Shown in pieces: positions 1 through 11,909 of a stretch of DNA of 64,000 bases (the stretch's first letter is position 1; each line of letters begins with the position of its first letter). The DNA lies in contig OX388347.1 of the NCBI GenBank assembly GCA_947579665.1, positions 24,916,562 through 24,980,561 on the forward strand, written 5' to 3'. The position numbers and the translations under genes were made by a program. Below the pieces are notes generated by a model that was not told where the DNA came from, made no database searches, and worked only from the letters and a program-made list of their open reading frames with translations. Source of the DNA: Sympetrum striolatum (taxonomy: Eukaryota; Arthropoda; Insecta; Odonata; Libellulidae).

Positions 1-1270
1 AACTATTATTTTACTACTGCTATTAATAATAATGATAGTTGAATAATTACTACTAATATTATTAATAATCAACATTTACATACTTTCTGATAAAAAACAT
101 TGAAATGCAATGAGTTTTTGAACCATATAATTTTTTAATTTGTTTAAAAAATGATACCTTTGGTATTTTGATAAATCACACTGCAATCTTCGTTAGTTAA
201 TAATTTTAACAAGCCAAGCCATTATAGAATATATCTTTAACAGAAAATTTTGGATTGAGTCACATCAATTTTTATCAGTTTAGCATTTTTGTATGAGTAA
301 CTGGTCAATTTTTGGCATCGTAAATGGTTTTATGTTTTCGGTATTACTTTTATGTATGGGATGTAATTTGTGGTAGATAACTTATCAATGCAAATTGCTT
401 GAAATTACGTTATGATTTTATTCATTGCAAATGATACTTACGGACTTCTTACAAATATGACACACAATAGTCCTCAAAATATGCCAGCACAATAGTATGG
501 CATTTGTGATTTTCGTACCATAAGTCATCGTTCCTAAAGATTCAATGCACAGTATTTTGTTTCATACATTGTTTTTCCTGTTCTCGCTAACGTCTAAAAT
601 CTGTCCTTTCTTTCCTTCTGGTGACCTTCTTTCCACATTCCTCCCAAGGTCCTCACTTTTCATTTTCTAAAACCAATTTCACCTCGCCCTCTGCCCGCTA
701 TCAAAAGACCACCTCATTTTTCCGCAGAAATTATGTCTTTCCTGTCGCTATTCGTCTCTTCTTCTCTTCTCAACTGAGCTTGCAATCCATGACATAATCT
801 ACCTCGTTTGCGACATTCCCCTGCTTCTTTTTCTTCCGTATATATTTTGTAAATACTCCGTCTCGATTATACAAGTTTATTATAATCAGACAATTTCTAA
901 CAGGAAACTGGACACAATTATTAATGCACATAGCCGTATTTTTACTAATTAATTCCAATTACGTGCATAATTAATTCAAAATTTCTTAAGTTTAAGTATA
1001 TGCTGTGCTTTTGCACCGTATTTTTATCAAAACAATATTTAAATTTATCCTTATTGGGAAATTCAAATTTATGTAGCAAACGTCGGATCTTCCGCTAGTG
1101 TTTTTGTGCATAATTAGAGCAAACGAAATTAATATCGACACCAAGTTTGCGAACTTGAATATTAAATCCAGAAGAAGGATGATTATTTGTAAACATGCTA
1201 TATTCCATCCGTTATCGCGTATTTATACCTCACCTCCAGCTTGTAATTTTTAACACTCCAATTATAACAT
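1..1270. other. AT-rich non-coding DNA
   Basis: No coding exon, RNA gene or recognisable transposon is seen here. The first 70 bases are a degenerate ATT/AAT trinucleotide-rich run. Bases 590-780 are pyrimidine-rich on the plus strand (many CTTTC, TTCC and CTCTTC runs), the first of several such patches. The short open frames are stop-bounded chance frames in skewed sequence. Confidence 0.6.
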
Positions 1271-1279
1271 TGAAACCCA

Positions 1280-2360
1280 TTTGGCTGTAATCCTGTGGAA
1301 ATTGGACCCACAAACACCATCTCATCATAAACTTTCCGTTGACTCTTCTCATATCGATTCGCTCTTCCCCCGCTTCCACACCTCCGCTGATACAATTCCA
1401 TTTCTCATCAGACGCTGCCCCATCTTTTCCTTATGCGCCTTTTTATTTTCCAATCTGCCTCCATTTTTCGCCGAGCAAGGGTCGCCATCTCCTCACACCC
1501 CTTCTTAGGCACACGGGGATATTTAAGAGAGAGGCAGGGACGCAAGGGGTAGAAAAATAGAGGGGAAGGGAAGCTAAGGGACTATGGACGAAACAAGGGC
1601 GGGCCGAGAAAAAAACAAAAGGGAAGGGTATGTGATTTTTTCACTTACCCTGCCATTCATTACCCCTACCTTATAACTCTTACCCTTTTCCACCTTTTTC
1701 TCATCCCAATTCTATAATCATATCCTACCGTAAGTCAACGCTATGCCTCGAAGTAGGATACTGTGGGAACTTCCAATGAATAGCTTTATTTATTGCGCAC
1801 AACTTTAAGTAATTAATCATTAACTTTGATATTACAATTTTTACTAAGGGAACTTTATCGCACGGTTTTACTTTTACCGCACTTATTGATTAACTTACAA
1901 GCTAGGATTTCTTCATTTTTTAATTTCGGTTTTATTTACTGTCATTTACCACCTTTTACTTACACTATTTACTTAATGAATAATGACTAGCTATAATTAA
2001 TTGCGCCTCATTGTTTTTCCATGTAATCCTTCCCTCTTACCGCAGTTCTCATTTCTATCACTAATTTTTGCAACAATATTTCTCAAAATCATTATCTTCA
2101 TATCTCGCTTGTTTTTTTCTGTCTCTCTTTGTTTCCACTTCCTTTTTCTTCTGCATCCTATTCATCGCTCTCCCTTCCCTCTTCTCTTAGCATCCTTCAC
2201 CTCCCATTATTTTTTTCACACAATCCTTCATCCCTTTTTAACTCATCCCTCATCCCACCAAATTATTATATCTCGCTTACTCTTATTATACCTTTTCCCT
2301 CTTAACTATCTCCCTACCTCTTTGTATTTTTCTTCGGTTCCGAAAGGTTAACCCCTTTTC
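1280..2360. repeat. Strand-asymmetric pyrimidine and purine low-complexity tracts
   Basis: The plus strand is pyrimidine-rich at about 1310-1505 and 2010-2350, and flips to purine-rich at about 1515-1630 (GAGAGAGGCAGGG, GAGGGGAAGGGAAG). Two open frames of 75 and 116 codons occur here, but they are Ser/Leu/Phe/Pro-rich, as any translation of a CT-rich strand is, so I do not call genes. The pyrimidine-to-purine switch near 1510 is abrupt. Between the tracts, 1640-2000 is ordinary AT-rich DNA. Confidence 0.55.
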
Positions 2361-2399
2361 TTTCTTTTCAACGCTTTATCCCGCACCCGAAGGTGAAGC

Positions 2400-5300
2400 A
2401 GTTCAACTATTCACTTATAGCTTATCTTATAGAAGAAAACAGCAGCTACTCAGCAGGAATCCTACTATGATTGACTCATGAATAATTCTGCTTGTTTGTA
2501 GTAAAAGTTCTAAACATTCATACCATTCTTTAATGGAGCACCCGCAATTCGATTTTAATTTATTTAAGCTTTATCATGTCCATTTTTTATAATGTGGACA
2601 GGTCCAACTTATTTTTAACTCTCACAATTATATTTTTATCCAATGCATTATTTCAAAATAATGGAATCCATTATAAAAATAAATTAATTGTTTAGAACTT
2701 TCATTAATTACCACTTCACCCTTAATTGGTTTACTACCTGTGAAGAACACATGCTATGGCATCCAATATTTAAGCATCCAGTTTTGTACTACTCAGCTTT
2801 TACGTATCCGATTAAAGTCACTGCATCTTCAACTTTCATACTATATCACTTCTTGTTGCTGATTTAGATATTTCATTACATTGAAAGACAAATTTAAATT
2901 GAAGTATTATAAAAGATAGTAAGAACTAAGGCAATTTAATTTTAAAACATAGATCTGTTAAATGTATTCAGATAATGAGAATATTTTTTTCTCAGTCCTT
3001 AAAATGAGAGCGCATCTTAGTGATTCAGTTTTCCTATGTTCCATTCCACATTATCCCATTGTCATTTCATCACGATATCAATTGTGTTAGCGGCACAAGG
3101 TTACGGTGCATGTGTGGAATATGTATTCTCAGCGAATGGAGATTCTCTGAATATAGCTGTTGAGAATTTTTATTAGAGGAAATTTAACCCATTTAGTATG
3201 GGCTGTAGAAGATATACGAGAGAGTAATTGCCAATTATATGTCATTCATTACTATATAACATTTCAAACCAGATAACAAAAATTTACTCTAATTGTACAG
3301 GCCGTATCATTAACGGAAGGCTCGAAGTTAGTTTACATAGTAGAATGAGCAAATTAAGACAATAGACGTATTAACCATAGAAAAGTATTACTCGGGAATA
3401 CTTTCCCAGTTATTACACGGCTGATTTTATCTGTCACTTGTTATCCATTGATGTAATTGTTCTGGTAAGGATGTCGTTGGGACTGTTAGAAATCTATTTT
3501 AATAACTAAGTCCACTGTTTTGGCCTCAACTTGATGGTTAACCTTCATGATAGACAAGGAATTAAAATAACATTTTACTAGTTACAGCTGAACTTTAATT
3601 TTCACAACTTAGGTTTCGACCCATCTTGAATTTTTCAAATGATATTAAAGTAAAATTACATTTCTGTGAATAATAGATAAATGTTTAAGTTAAGCATTTG
3701 TGAGAAATATTTAAGTTTGCCTTAATATGTATATACATTTTAATATGTATGTTAAACTCACATCTTTTTATAAGATGCAACAAGACGATTTTTAACGTAT
3801 GATTAAAAATAATATCGGTTATGGTTGTTCTGAATTAATGAATCAATATTATCACTTAAATTCGTTGTGATTCCATCTCTTGTAAAGGATTGCTATATCT
3901 ACTCGATCCTTAAGTTTTCTATTCTGCTCTTTATGCTGAAATAATCATGTAGAGTGATTCAGCATACGACATGTATTACAAGTTTTCACACGTGTTCAAA
4001 CATTGATTTAATCATACAGGGAAATCGTTTGAGTACTTTTATCATTTAATGCAGATGTTTTTCTTTATATGAGTCCGAGGTTACGTTTTTCTCGCTTTGC
4101 TTTGCCAGGATAGAGGTAGAGAGAGTGGAGGGAACAATCTAATTGACCAATCTCCAGTAAACGGATGCAATCCTTCAATCCGTGGAACAGTATCCTCGTT
4201 CACGGCCGAGTAAAAGCCTACGGTATCGGAAGTTACGTCTGTAACTTTTGACACATCCTTTTCTCCTCGTTCACCTTCCCTCCCTCAGTTGGCATGAGGC
4301 CACAAAAAGCCGTCTTAACCGACCTCTCCCTCATTGCGTCTGAGGGAAAAGAGGACTCCTTCAGCTGTCTCTTCCACAATCTCACGCTATAACAGTAAGT
4401 GCCGTACCTCGATACCGAAACGTCTCTTAAAGGTGTCCTTTCCTCCCATTTCAACACTTATCGCATCTCTGCCTGCATCTTCACTCTCCCCTCAAAGCGC
4501 GCGCATCCACCCATCCCACGCCCCACCATACGAATAAATGTAGCGTAACTGGAGAGCTAACGTGACGTTTATTAAACATTAATCGAATTGACGCGCAGTT
4601 AAGTAAAAGCTCGCGTTTGCCTAAGCGAAGCGAGCGGTTCGAGTTCGTAAAAGCGCTCGTTTCGATACAGTTTTTCTGCTGAAAAAGCTGTGCAGCTGTC
4701 CATCGTGCGGTCTTCATCCAACCGTCTACGCTGTTAGGGCTACGCTTGTTCTACTTGTCGATGTGAATGGAAAGGTGATATGAGAAGGATTTAATGCGTT
4801 ATAAAATCATGCGATTGTCTATTCGTTTAGAACTTTGAGAAGCGCTCGAGGGAATCGGGTAAATTTTGAATAAATGTAACGCTCTCTTCCGAATGAGCTG
4901 TGTTATTATCAGTGAGGTGAACTTTTATTTCTATATTACGTGCAGTGATTTCCAGGTTGCAATAAAAAAGGAAATTTAAATTAGTTGGAGGGATAGATGA
5001 ATCAGATTCGGTATCTAATCGGATTTTTTAAGATGTTTATCTACATAAATCTCTTCATGGAAAAATAACATAAATGAATGATTCTTGCCTTGGAGTAAAA
5101 GATTAACAGGAGAAGAACTTATGTACCAATGAGTCTGCATGGAAATTCGGAGAGTAAGAAATGTCACTTTAGGTAATGAATGATAAGTTTCATCACAAAT
5201 AGCAAGTTATTTACTTGCACATTTAAAAAACATCACCCTTTAGGAATCATTTATCTGCTTTTCGGGGTTGTTACATATTAGGCCATGATCAAAGTGCACT

Positions 5301-6540
5301 TACGTAATAAAAACAAAGAAATAAACAAAGCTAAGTGGTTATCATCCATATGGTGTTTAAACGGTCCGAATGATAATAAAAAAGCATGGATTTTATCCTT
5401 GTTCCACTATGAAAGAAATGATTAAGAATGTCAAAAATAGAGTGTTAAATTCACTTGTACTTTTTAATTCATTGACTAAATGGAAATAGATTTCTTTTTT
5501 TTAAGCCACCGACGCGATAGAGCTGAGTTCAAAAGAAGTTAGATGTTTATTGATAAATTAAATATTACCTGAGAAATATTTTTCCAGACTTAGCAAAAAA
5601 ATGGCTATAGAAGATATTAACATTGTAATCTTAGTTTGAAGTCGAAACGAACGCAGGATTAGGGGGTTCTCGGCGAACTAAAAAGCTGGAATTAGTTATA
5701 TTCATCTTTGGTTTCCTCCAAATTATCTGCGACAGTAGTTTCAGGCACAATTAGAACTGTAATTAATCCGTTCCAGTTTCCTGTATGCGATGTCAGACTC
5801 AGTATTCCCGTACGAGAGAGCGTTTATTAATCTTCTATTAAATAGAAACTAATTTAAGGATATGGGGCATAGCACAGTGAATAACATTTGCAATATTGTT
5901 GCGATCATACGAATGATTTTAACCGTAACAATAATGTCAACTTCCATCAAATTCTTTTGAACCAGAAATGGGGTGAACGCTGGTCATTATAATGGTATTG
6001 ATTATATTTGAGAAGCGATATTCATCAAATTTAAGTTAAGAATATTCAGACATTTTAGATGAGCTGAGCTAAAAGCATGGTAGAGAAAATTTTGAACAAG
6101 GAAACATCACAGTTGATTTTACCTTGTAACTTCAACTCTGATGTTTACTAAGCGAGTACCATGGTTTAGCTGTAGATTTTATGTTGTGTATAAGTTTCTT
6201 ATCCTTAAAATTTAGTAAAACCACTCATCATGGATTTGTTAGGATAATGAACGTGACAATTTCTCTGTCCGAAGAGGTTACATTTTTTTATCTTGGAAGA
6301 GTGATCCACCGTAGAATTATTCACGGAAGGATGATTTCCAAGCCGTAACATGAAAATCAACTGCTGGCGAAACGAGTGTAGAAGGGCCCCATCCATTATG
6401 ATAGGGACAAGAAAGGCATTCTCACCTTGATTTTCATCCCTTATGCTCTTTAAAACACCATATGGGCTTATTTTCTAAAGTCCCGTTATGAAAACAACCA
6501 CTTCCCTTTATCAATCAGTTACCTCCCACAACAAGGATAT
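2400..6540. other. AT-rich DNA with one small CpG-rich islet
   Basis: Nothing coding or mobile is recognised. A 13-bp direct repeat (TTAATATGTATAT-like) occurs near 3722-3750. An islet at about 4480-4740 is richer in CpG than its surroundings (GCGCGCGC, GCGAAGCGAGCGG, GCGCTCG). It may be a small conserved or regulatory element, but no specific motif makes that secure. Confidence 0.4.
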
Positions 6541-6546
6541 ACGGAC

Positions 6547-6884
6547 GCCGCTCGATTTTTAATCGAACGGCAAACAGAGGGCCCCTCTAACAATAATAAT
6601 TTCCTGTGGACCACCTTCTCAGATGCCGTTCTTTTTCAGCTTCCGTTTCGTCCACCGCAATCGAAAAATCTTCACTGCTTCCGCCACTTACCCTGTACAG
6701 GGTCGATGGACTTTACCCAGGGTAACCCTCTACCCAAGTCATTGGCCCATGTGTAAATATCTCCTTTTTATAAGCGCAGGAAATAAACCAAAGGGTAGGG
6801 CAAACAATTTCCATGAGACCAGGTGTGTTGTTAGAAGGGTTTTCCTATCGGAAACCAGTTGATGGTGACCGGCAGTGCACCATC
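6547..6884. repeat. Cluster of short palindromes
   Basis: Four inverted repeats lie within 340 bases. At 6547-6571 an 11-base arm with one G.T-type mismatch closes on TTT. At 6690-6703 there is a perfect 14-bp palindrome, ACCCTGTACAGGGT. At 6713-6725, TTACCC and GGGTAA flank a single A. At 6861-6884, GATGGTG pairs with CACCATC across 10 bases. The surroundings (about 6600-7200) are less AT-rich than the neighbours. No transposon is recognised; this may be an old mobile-element remnant. Confidence 0.4.
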
Positions 6885-7623
6885 GGGATCCGTCGCATTT
6901 TAAATCTGAAGGATTTTTTATGATTAGGTCATTGCCCTGAGGGTCATCGGAATCAAGGTGACCGATAGTTGTTTTTTAACCTTTCCCCCTCTTGTGTACA
7001 TACGGATGAAAAGATTCTCGGAACTACTATACCTTTCCAAATACGAGCGGTGACATTTTTTATGTCTTCCGTGCACTCGACAGTCAGTATTCTCGGAAGA
7101 AAGGTGCGCTCCTCATGGAAATTCAACGAGTATTTGATCTATGTTAAGCAAGTGGTCTTATATCTCTGCGATGGAAATGTTCGTTCATTCGTGCATTCGT
7201 ACTGAAAAGAGGTGACACAAATGATGTCGAAATAAATTCAGTAAAATCGGGCCCTACTACTTAGAATTTAATTCCAAAAAATATCAATAATATTTTTATA
7301 TTAAGATCTTTATGTTGAAGCCCGTCCAGAGTAAATGAGATAAACGGAATGAGATTGTTCACTCTTCATTTTTGGTTGCCAATTGCTAGACACTTGGTAA
7401 GAAACTCCGATAAAAACTTTAATGTTATTTATTCTTCATATATATCGGGGATGAGTAAAACATGAAACGATAATAGATTTTAGGTAGCCTTTGAAAATAC
7501 TTCAGATATATTGATTGCGGACCAGTTTCGTTGTTATCGACGAGATATGCGAAGTAATAACAATAATTTGAATACAAGAAAAGGGTTGAGGTAACTTAGC
7601 ATATAAGGGCGTGCACCCAGGAA

Positions 7624-7818
7624 AATTCCCAAGGAAAAACGGACTTGAAAAAAGTCTGACGGGGCCAGGAATCGAACCCGGGATCTTCCTCTATCCGGGA
7701 GGCTGCCTTAAACATCTAGGCTACCTGGCCAGAAGGCCAGCCATCCCAATAGAGGAAGATCCGGGGTTCGATTCCCGGCCCCATTCAGTTTTTTTCAAGT
7801 CCGTTTTTCCTTGGGAAT
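7624..7818. mobile_element. Foldback pair of tRNA-derived SINE heads
   Basis: Two near-identical ~70-bp arms (7624-7693 and 7750-7818) lie in inverted orientation around a 56-bp centre. Each arm has a pol III B box: GGGTTCGATTCC on the minus strand in the left arm and GGGTTCGATTCC on the plus strand in the right arm. Each continues into the same non-tRNA body (TTTTTTCAAGTCCG, then TTTTTCCTTGGGAAT). Read on the minus strand, the left arm extends into the centre with an A-box-like TAGCCTAGATG, so it keeps a complete tRNA-like head; the right arm has only the 3' half. This is a SINE or SINE-derived inverted repeat. Clear target-site duplications are not seen. Confidence 0.6.
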
Positions 7819-7829
7819 ATTTAAATATA

Positions 7830-8515
7830 TTCTCGTGTTCCTAGGAAGTAAACGTCATCCTAGTAATGAGGATAGGTTTTAGCTTCTGATTTTTGTATAA
7901 GTATAATTCATCTTTTCTCAAGCCTCCTTACAACCTGTAATTAAGAATACAAAATTACCTTGAGTGAATTTATGTTTTACAATTAATATCTTCTTCTTTT
8001 GTCGCACAGGATATTCTGTTTTAATTCCAAGATATAAGAAGTATGTTTCCTGTTAAAACGCTCAATAGAGGTAATTTTAAAAGGAAATCAACTCAGTATG
8101 TTTTTTATTTACGAACATTTTCTTGACTGTTTTAGAAATGAAAATTGTTTTTGGGAATATTTCTGTTCCTAATTAAGGCACGCGTAAAAGAATTACTAAA
8201 ATGCGTGTTTGAATTTAGCCCCTTTTTACCCGATAGGATTCCTGAACTGATGTATAAACATCTCTTACGTCTCCTTATAATTGGTCAATCACTTAATCAG
8301 GCTAAAAACGGCTCGGGATATTACTCGAACTTAATCGGCGGCATTTTTCTTTTCCTAGTTAATATTTAGGGCATTCCTCAAATCGCTCCTTCTAAATTGG
8401 CGTTGTCGGGGGAATTAATCCTGAAAAATGATTATTCCCGTTTTTTAAACTGTTAATATCTGACGACATAATGGCGCGATTTTAATCCAAGCCGTTAGCC
8501 TATCTCAGACATATA
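7830..8515. other. Featureless AT-rich DNA
   Basis: No coding, RNA or repeat feature is supported in this stretch. Confidence 0.6.
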
Positions 8516-8519
8516 TCAA

Positions 8520-9110
8520 GCCGCTCTCATTCCCTCCGTGGACCTTCCCCGCGTCCTCTTTTCTCATTTTTTCCAATTAATTCTCCTTTCTTTCGTCCAT
8601 CTTCTACACTCCCTTGACAGCAGCGCCCTCATCTTCCTTCTCAGCGCCCCCTTATCTCTCCCCCTCCGCCTTCATTGTTCCCTTTTCCTCCCACGCAATC
8701 TCTTCATTTCCACCCCGCCCCTATCTCCCTTCCCTTTTAATTTATTTTTCCACAATCCCTCGAAAATTTTTCTTCCCCTCCCCGTCTCCTTATATTTTTT
8801 ACCAATCCCCGACGTTTTTCAACCCCTCCAAAAAACTCCTTTAACGGCCTCTCGGTGATCCCTCCCTTTCCTCCCCCTTCTCCAAGCAATTCTCATTTTC
8901 CCCTACAACTTCTCCCCTTAGCTTTTTCTTTATTTCTTACTTATTTTTTGCGCAGGTTTTCTTCTTCCCACTTCTTCGAGAGTCTCACCTCATTCGCTCA
9001 CGCACAATTACTTCTCTTTAACCCTCCCCGTCCCTCTTCTTCTTTTCTCTCCATCTCGGTGGGCCTCCTTGACACCTTAAAAAAATATTATTTTTTCAAT
9101 TCCGCCTCTT
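8520..9110 (+). repeat. Long pyrimidine-rich tract
   Basis: About 590 bases are dominated by C and T on the plus strand (CCTCCCCC, CCTTTTCCTCCC, CTTTCCTCCCCCTTCTCC). The open frames through it encode Ser/Phe/Leu/Pro-rich peptides, as the base composition dictates, so no gene is called. The tract holds a very good polypyrimidine-AG at 8945-8956 (TTATTTTTTGCGCAG), but the following GTTTTC is a poor donor. Homopyrimidine mirror-type sequence of this length can form triplex (H-DNA). Confidence 0.6.
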
Positions 9111-9119
9111 CTCGATCAC

Positions 9120-11030
9120 GTGTTTTCATCTCTTGAAATTTAATTTTCCCTTCGGATTATTTGAAAATATGGGTCTTAACAATCATGATGTGTAAAGTAA
9201 GCTTACATTAAATCAACTAATGATTTTTTTATGATTTCACATCGTCATGAACGTATTTTAATTTAAGAACCAGCAAGAAACATGTAGGTTTTGTTTTATC
9301 TTACTTTTAAATCTTACTGACAGTTTCATCAATTGTGGTTTAGTTCTTAAATATATATTTTATTGAGATAATTTAATGTGAATACATTTGTGACGTAGCT
9401 AAATTGAGCAGAATAAAATAATAGACGTTTAGTTTAGAAAATTCAGTCAATTTCTATAAAATTGAAATTAAAATTATTTAAGAATGCTACTAAAAGATTT
9501 AGGGACCTATAATTAGTGAAACAAAGTATATGGATCTCATTTTACAGAGAAACATTTATTACATATCAAGTTTTCAATTGTGATGAAATACGGAATAAGC
9601 TAGATTTTTAAAATTATGTATAAGGTTACCATTAATCGATTTATGCGAACGGTAAACGTTTTGGAATGCAATTTTTCGTAATTTAGCGCGGAATTCTATA
9701 TCCGACCTAAATATAGTAGAGGGTTGCTAGACTATTGCGTATCCAAGATAATATGTTAGAAATACAGTTATTTAAACTTGCATGACTATGGAACGGAGTT
9801 CTTAAAAGTACTTTTAAGGAATTATTTATTCCCTGAGAGAGAGGAGTTTCTACATGTTTATATTTATGCAATGTTATAAAAAAAATTAATTCTCTAATGT
9901 AGGTTTTAGGATTATTAAATAGTCAAACAAATTTGTTAATTTTTGGAATACGTTCATTTGTATATTCGATGCTAGTGAAATAATTGAATTCCACTGTATT
10001 GGTAACGTAACTATGAATCTTAATTCCAACTTGGTTAACAGTTAGATATTATATACCTAAGGCATTCAGGTTTGATAAAGACTTTAAGGACGTTCCCCAA
10101 GGGTCATTCTATAAATATTTTGGCTATTTGAATGCAATTTTTTCAAAATGGAGTACATTTAACCATTTTGTACTGTAGCTACTTGTAATTACGTTTTAAA
10201 CGTCATTATTCATTGAAATTGACTCCGAAATTAGTAATTACATAGTGGCGAAAGTTCCTTCAAGACAAAACCCAATTATACGAGAAAACATTTTAATTGA
10301 AAATGATGCTAAACCTTTACCTTCTTTTTTAACTCAACAAAAATATCTCCGTAAAAATATAGTCCCCACTTTCTCCCCTTTTTAAGTGGTTATCGAATGG
10401 CAATTAAAATTTTCGGGAGGGAGAAAAAATTAATCCGCTTCTTAAAGAAGGGGACCCTCTAAGAAAGGGTTTAAAAGGAGAACTTAATATTTTCCAGTTT
10501 TAATGAGGGAGTGTGTAGGATGCGTTTTAATTTACTGCCATTAATTTTTGAATCGGGAGTAAATGAGTTATACAAACGATGAATTAAATTTAATTAGGAG
10601 ATAAAGCGGTAACGGGAAATCTTGTTGGCTTCTTAATGAAGTAAACGGAAGAAATTCTATCGGTGTGGAACGTTTTCTATTTTCTGTTTGATGTTTACAT
10701 TTTATGGTGAAATATAGTGATGGCTTACGTAATGGAACGCTACGAATTTTCAAATTTATTAGAATACCTTCCTTTCTAATTCACTTATTTTTAATTTTAA
10801 AAGAGCCTCTTTGTTAGGTTGTTTGATTAAAATCTGGGGCAATAATGGAGTCATTAGTTTCAAATTCGTTGAAAAATGTCATAGACGTAAAACTTTTGAT
10901 TTTTTCTCTTATTTAAAATTGACACAAAGTAAGAAAATCAAGGCATGTACTTACAACTACGATATACAGTAAATTTCCTGTCAAATTGTGCATGTGCACA
11001 TTATGGAATTCTTTAAAGCAATTCAATCGC
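9120..11030. other. Featureless AT-rich DNA
   Basis: No exon, RNA gene or repeat family is recognised. The short minus-strand open frame near 10568-10753 has no recognisable domain. Confidence 0.6.
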
Positions 11031-11057
11031 TCAAGAACATTATTTTTATTCTCTTAG

Positions 11058-11087
11058 GTATTTCAAGGCCGCAATGTTCAGCGGCTA
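11058..11087 (+). other. Candidate microexon or RS-exon (weaker)
   Basis: The acceptor TATTTTTATTCTCTTAG ends at 11057. It is followed immediately by GTATTT, a weak donor, and 30 bases later by GTAAGTG at 11088, a near-ideal insect donor. The enclosed 30 bases (10 codons) have no stop in the first frame. This could be a microexon, a recursive-splice exon with a weak reconstituted donor, or coincidence. It is on the same strand as the two stronger candidates at 15925 and 60769. Confidence 0.25.
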
Positions 11088-11639
11088 GTAAGTGCTAAAT
11101 CAGATTTCTAATAACTGCTTCATCTTTTCGGTTTTACATATTATTATATATCATTAGAAGCACTTACAATAATAAATCACTCAAAGAATTGTGCAAATAT
11201 ATTTTAAAATACATCAAATTCTTCATAAATTAATATTTCTGAAGATCTTCGTGAACGATCAAAATGCATCCGTAATTTCAAAAATATATTTAAGCTGATT
11301 ACAACAGCAAAAAAATGCAATTTCACCAAGAATCTTAAAAAAAGAGGAGAATGACAGAGGAATTCCGTACTACAGCATACTAACAATCCATTAACTTTTC
11401 CAGAAAGATATTCCGCGCAAAAAGAACATCTTTCCGCTCTTAAACTGCAATTATAAAGGAAAACGAATGAAGTACACAAGCGACTGAGAATTATAGTCAC
11501 TGCCGGAGAAGATTACTCTGGAAAGTGTCCCCGCGTCAGAAAAAATAATCTGGACCCGAATTACGAAAAAATAACGAAGTTTTAAGGGACATCTCATTCG
11601 CTCTCCAGAGGCGTCTCGAGGGTAATATCTCATTTTTCC

Positions 11640-11905
11640 ACTTCGCCATCTCTAAATCTTCTTTCTCTTCTCGTAAAAAATGCCTTATTCTAATCTTCCC
11701 AGCCCTTGCCACCCCTCTTCTTTCTCGCTTTTATCTGCGTTTCCTTCTTCCTTATGTCTCTCTTCCGCGCCCCCTCAATCATGGAAAAGTCTTTCTGCAC
11801 CATTTCTTTCCTCGCGAAGCCTGCACTTTGTCCTCTCACTCCTCCTATTCCCCTCTCCAACACCCAGTACATCCACCCACAACAGATCTGTTACTCTTCA
11901 ATCTA
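11640..11905 (+). repeat. Pyrimidine-rich tract
   Basis: CT-rich on the plus strand (CCCCTCTTCTTTCTCGC and similar), with overlapping compositionally biased open frames of 60-134 codons on both strands. No domain, ATG context or codon signature supports a gene. A purine-rich patch follows at about 12180-12330 (GAAGAGGGAGGAGAAAAG). Confidence 0.5.
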
Positions 11906-11909
11906 GGTT

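Noticed and set aside
2001..2351. 116-codon frame, and similar frames at 8538-9136 and 11680-12084
   Set aside because: All lie in pyrimidine-rich tracts, which avoid purine-rich stop codons; the Ser/Phe/Leu/Pro peptides are compositional artefacts.
4630..4650. B-box-like GGTTCGAGTTCG
   Set aside because: It lacks the CC end and the T-arm pairing, and no A box or body is present.
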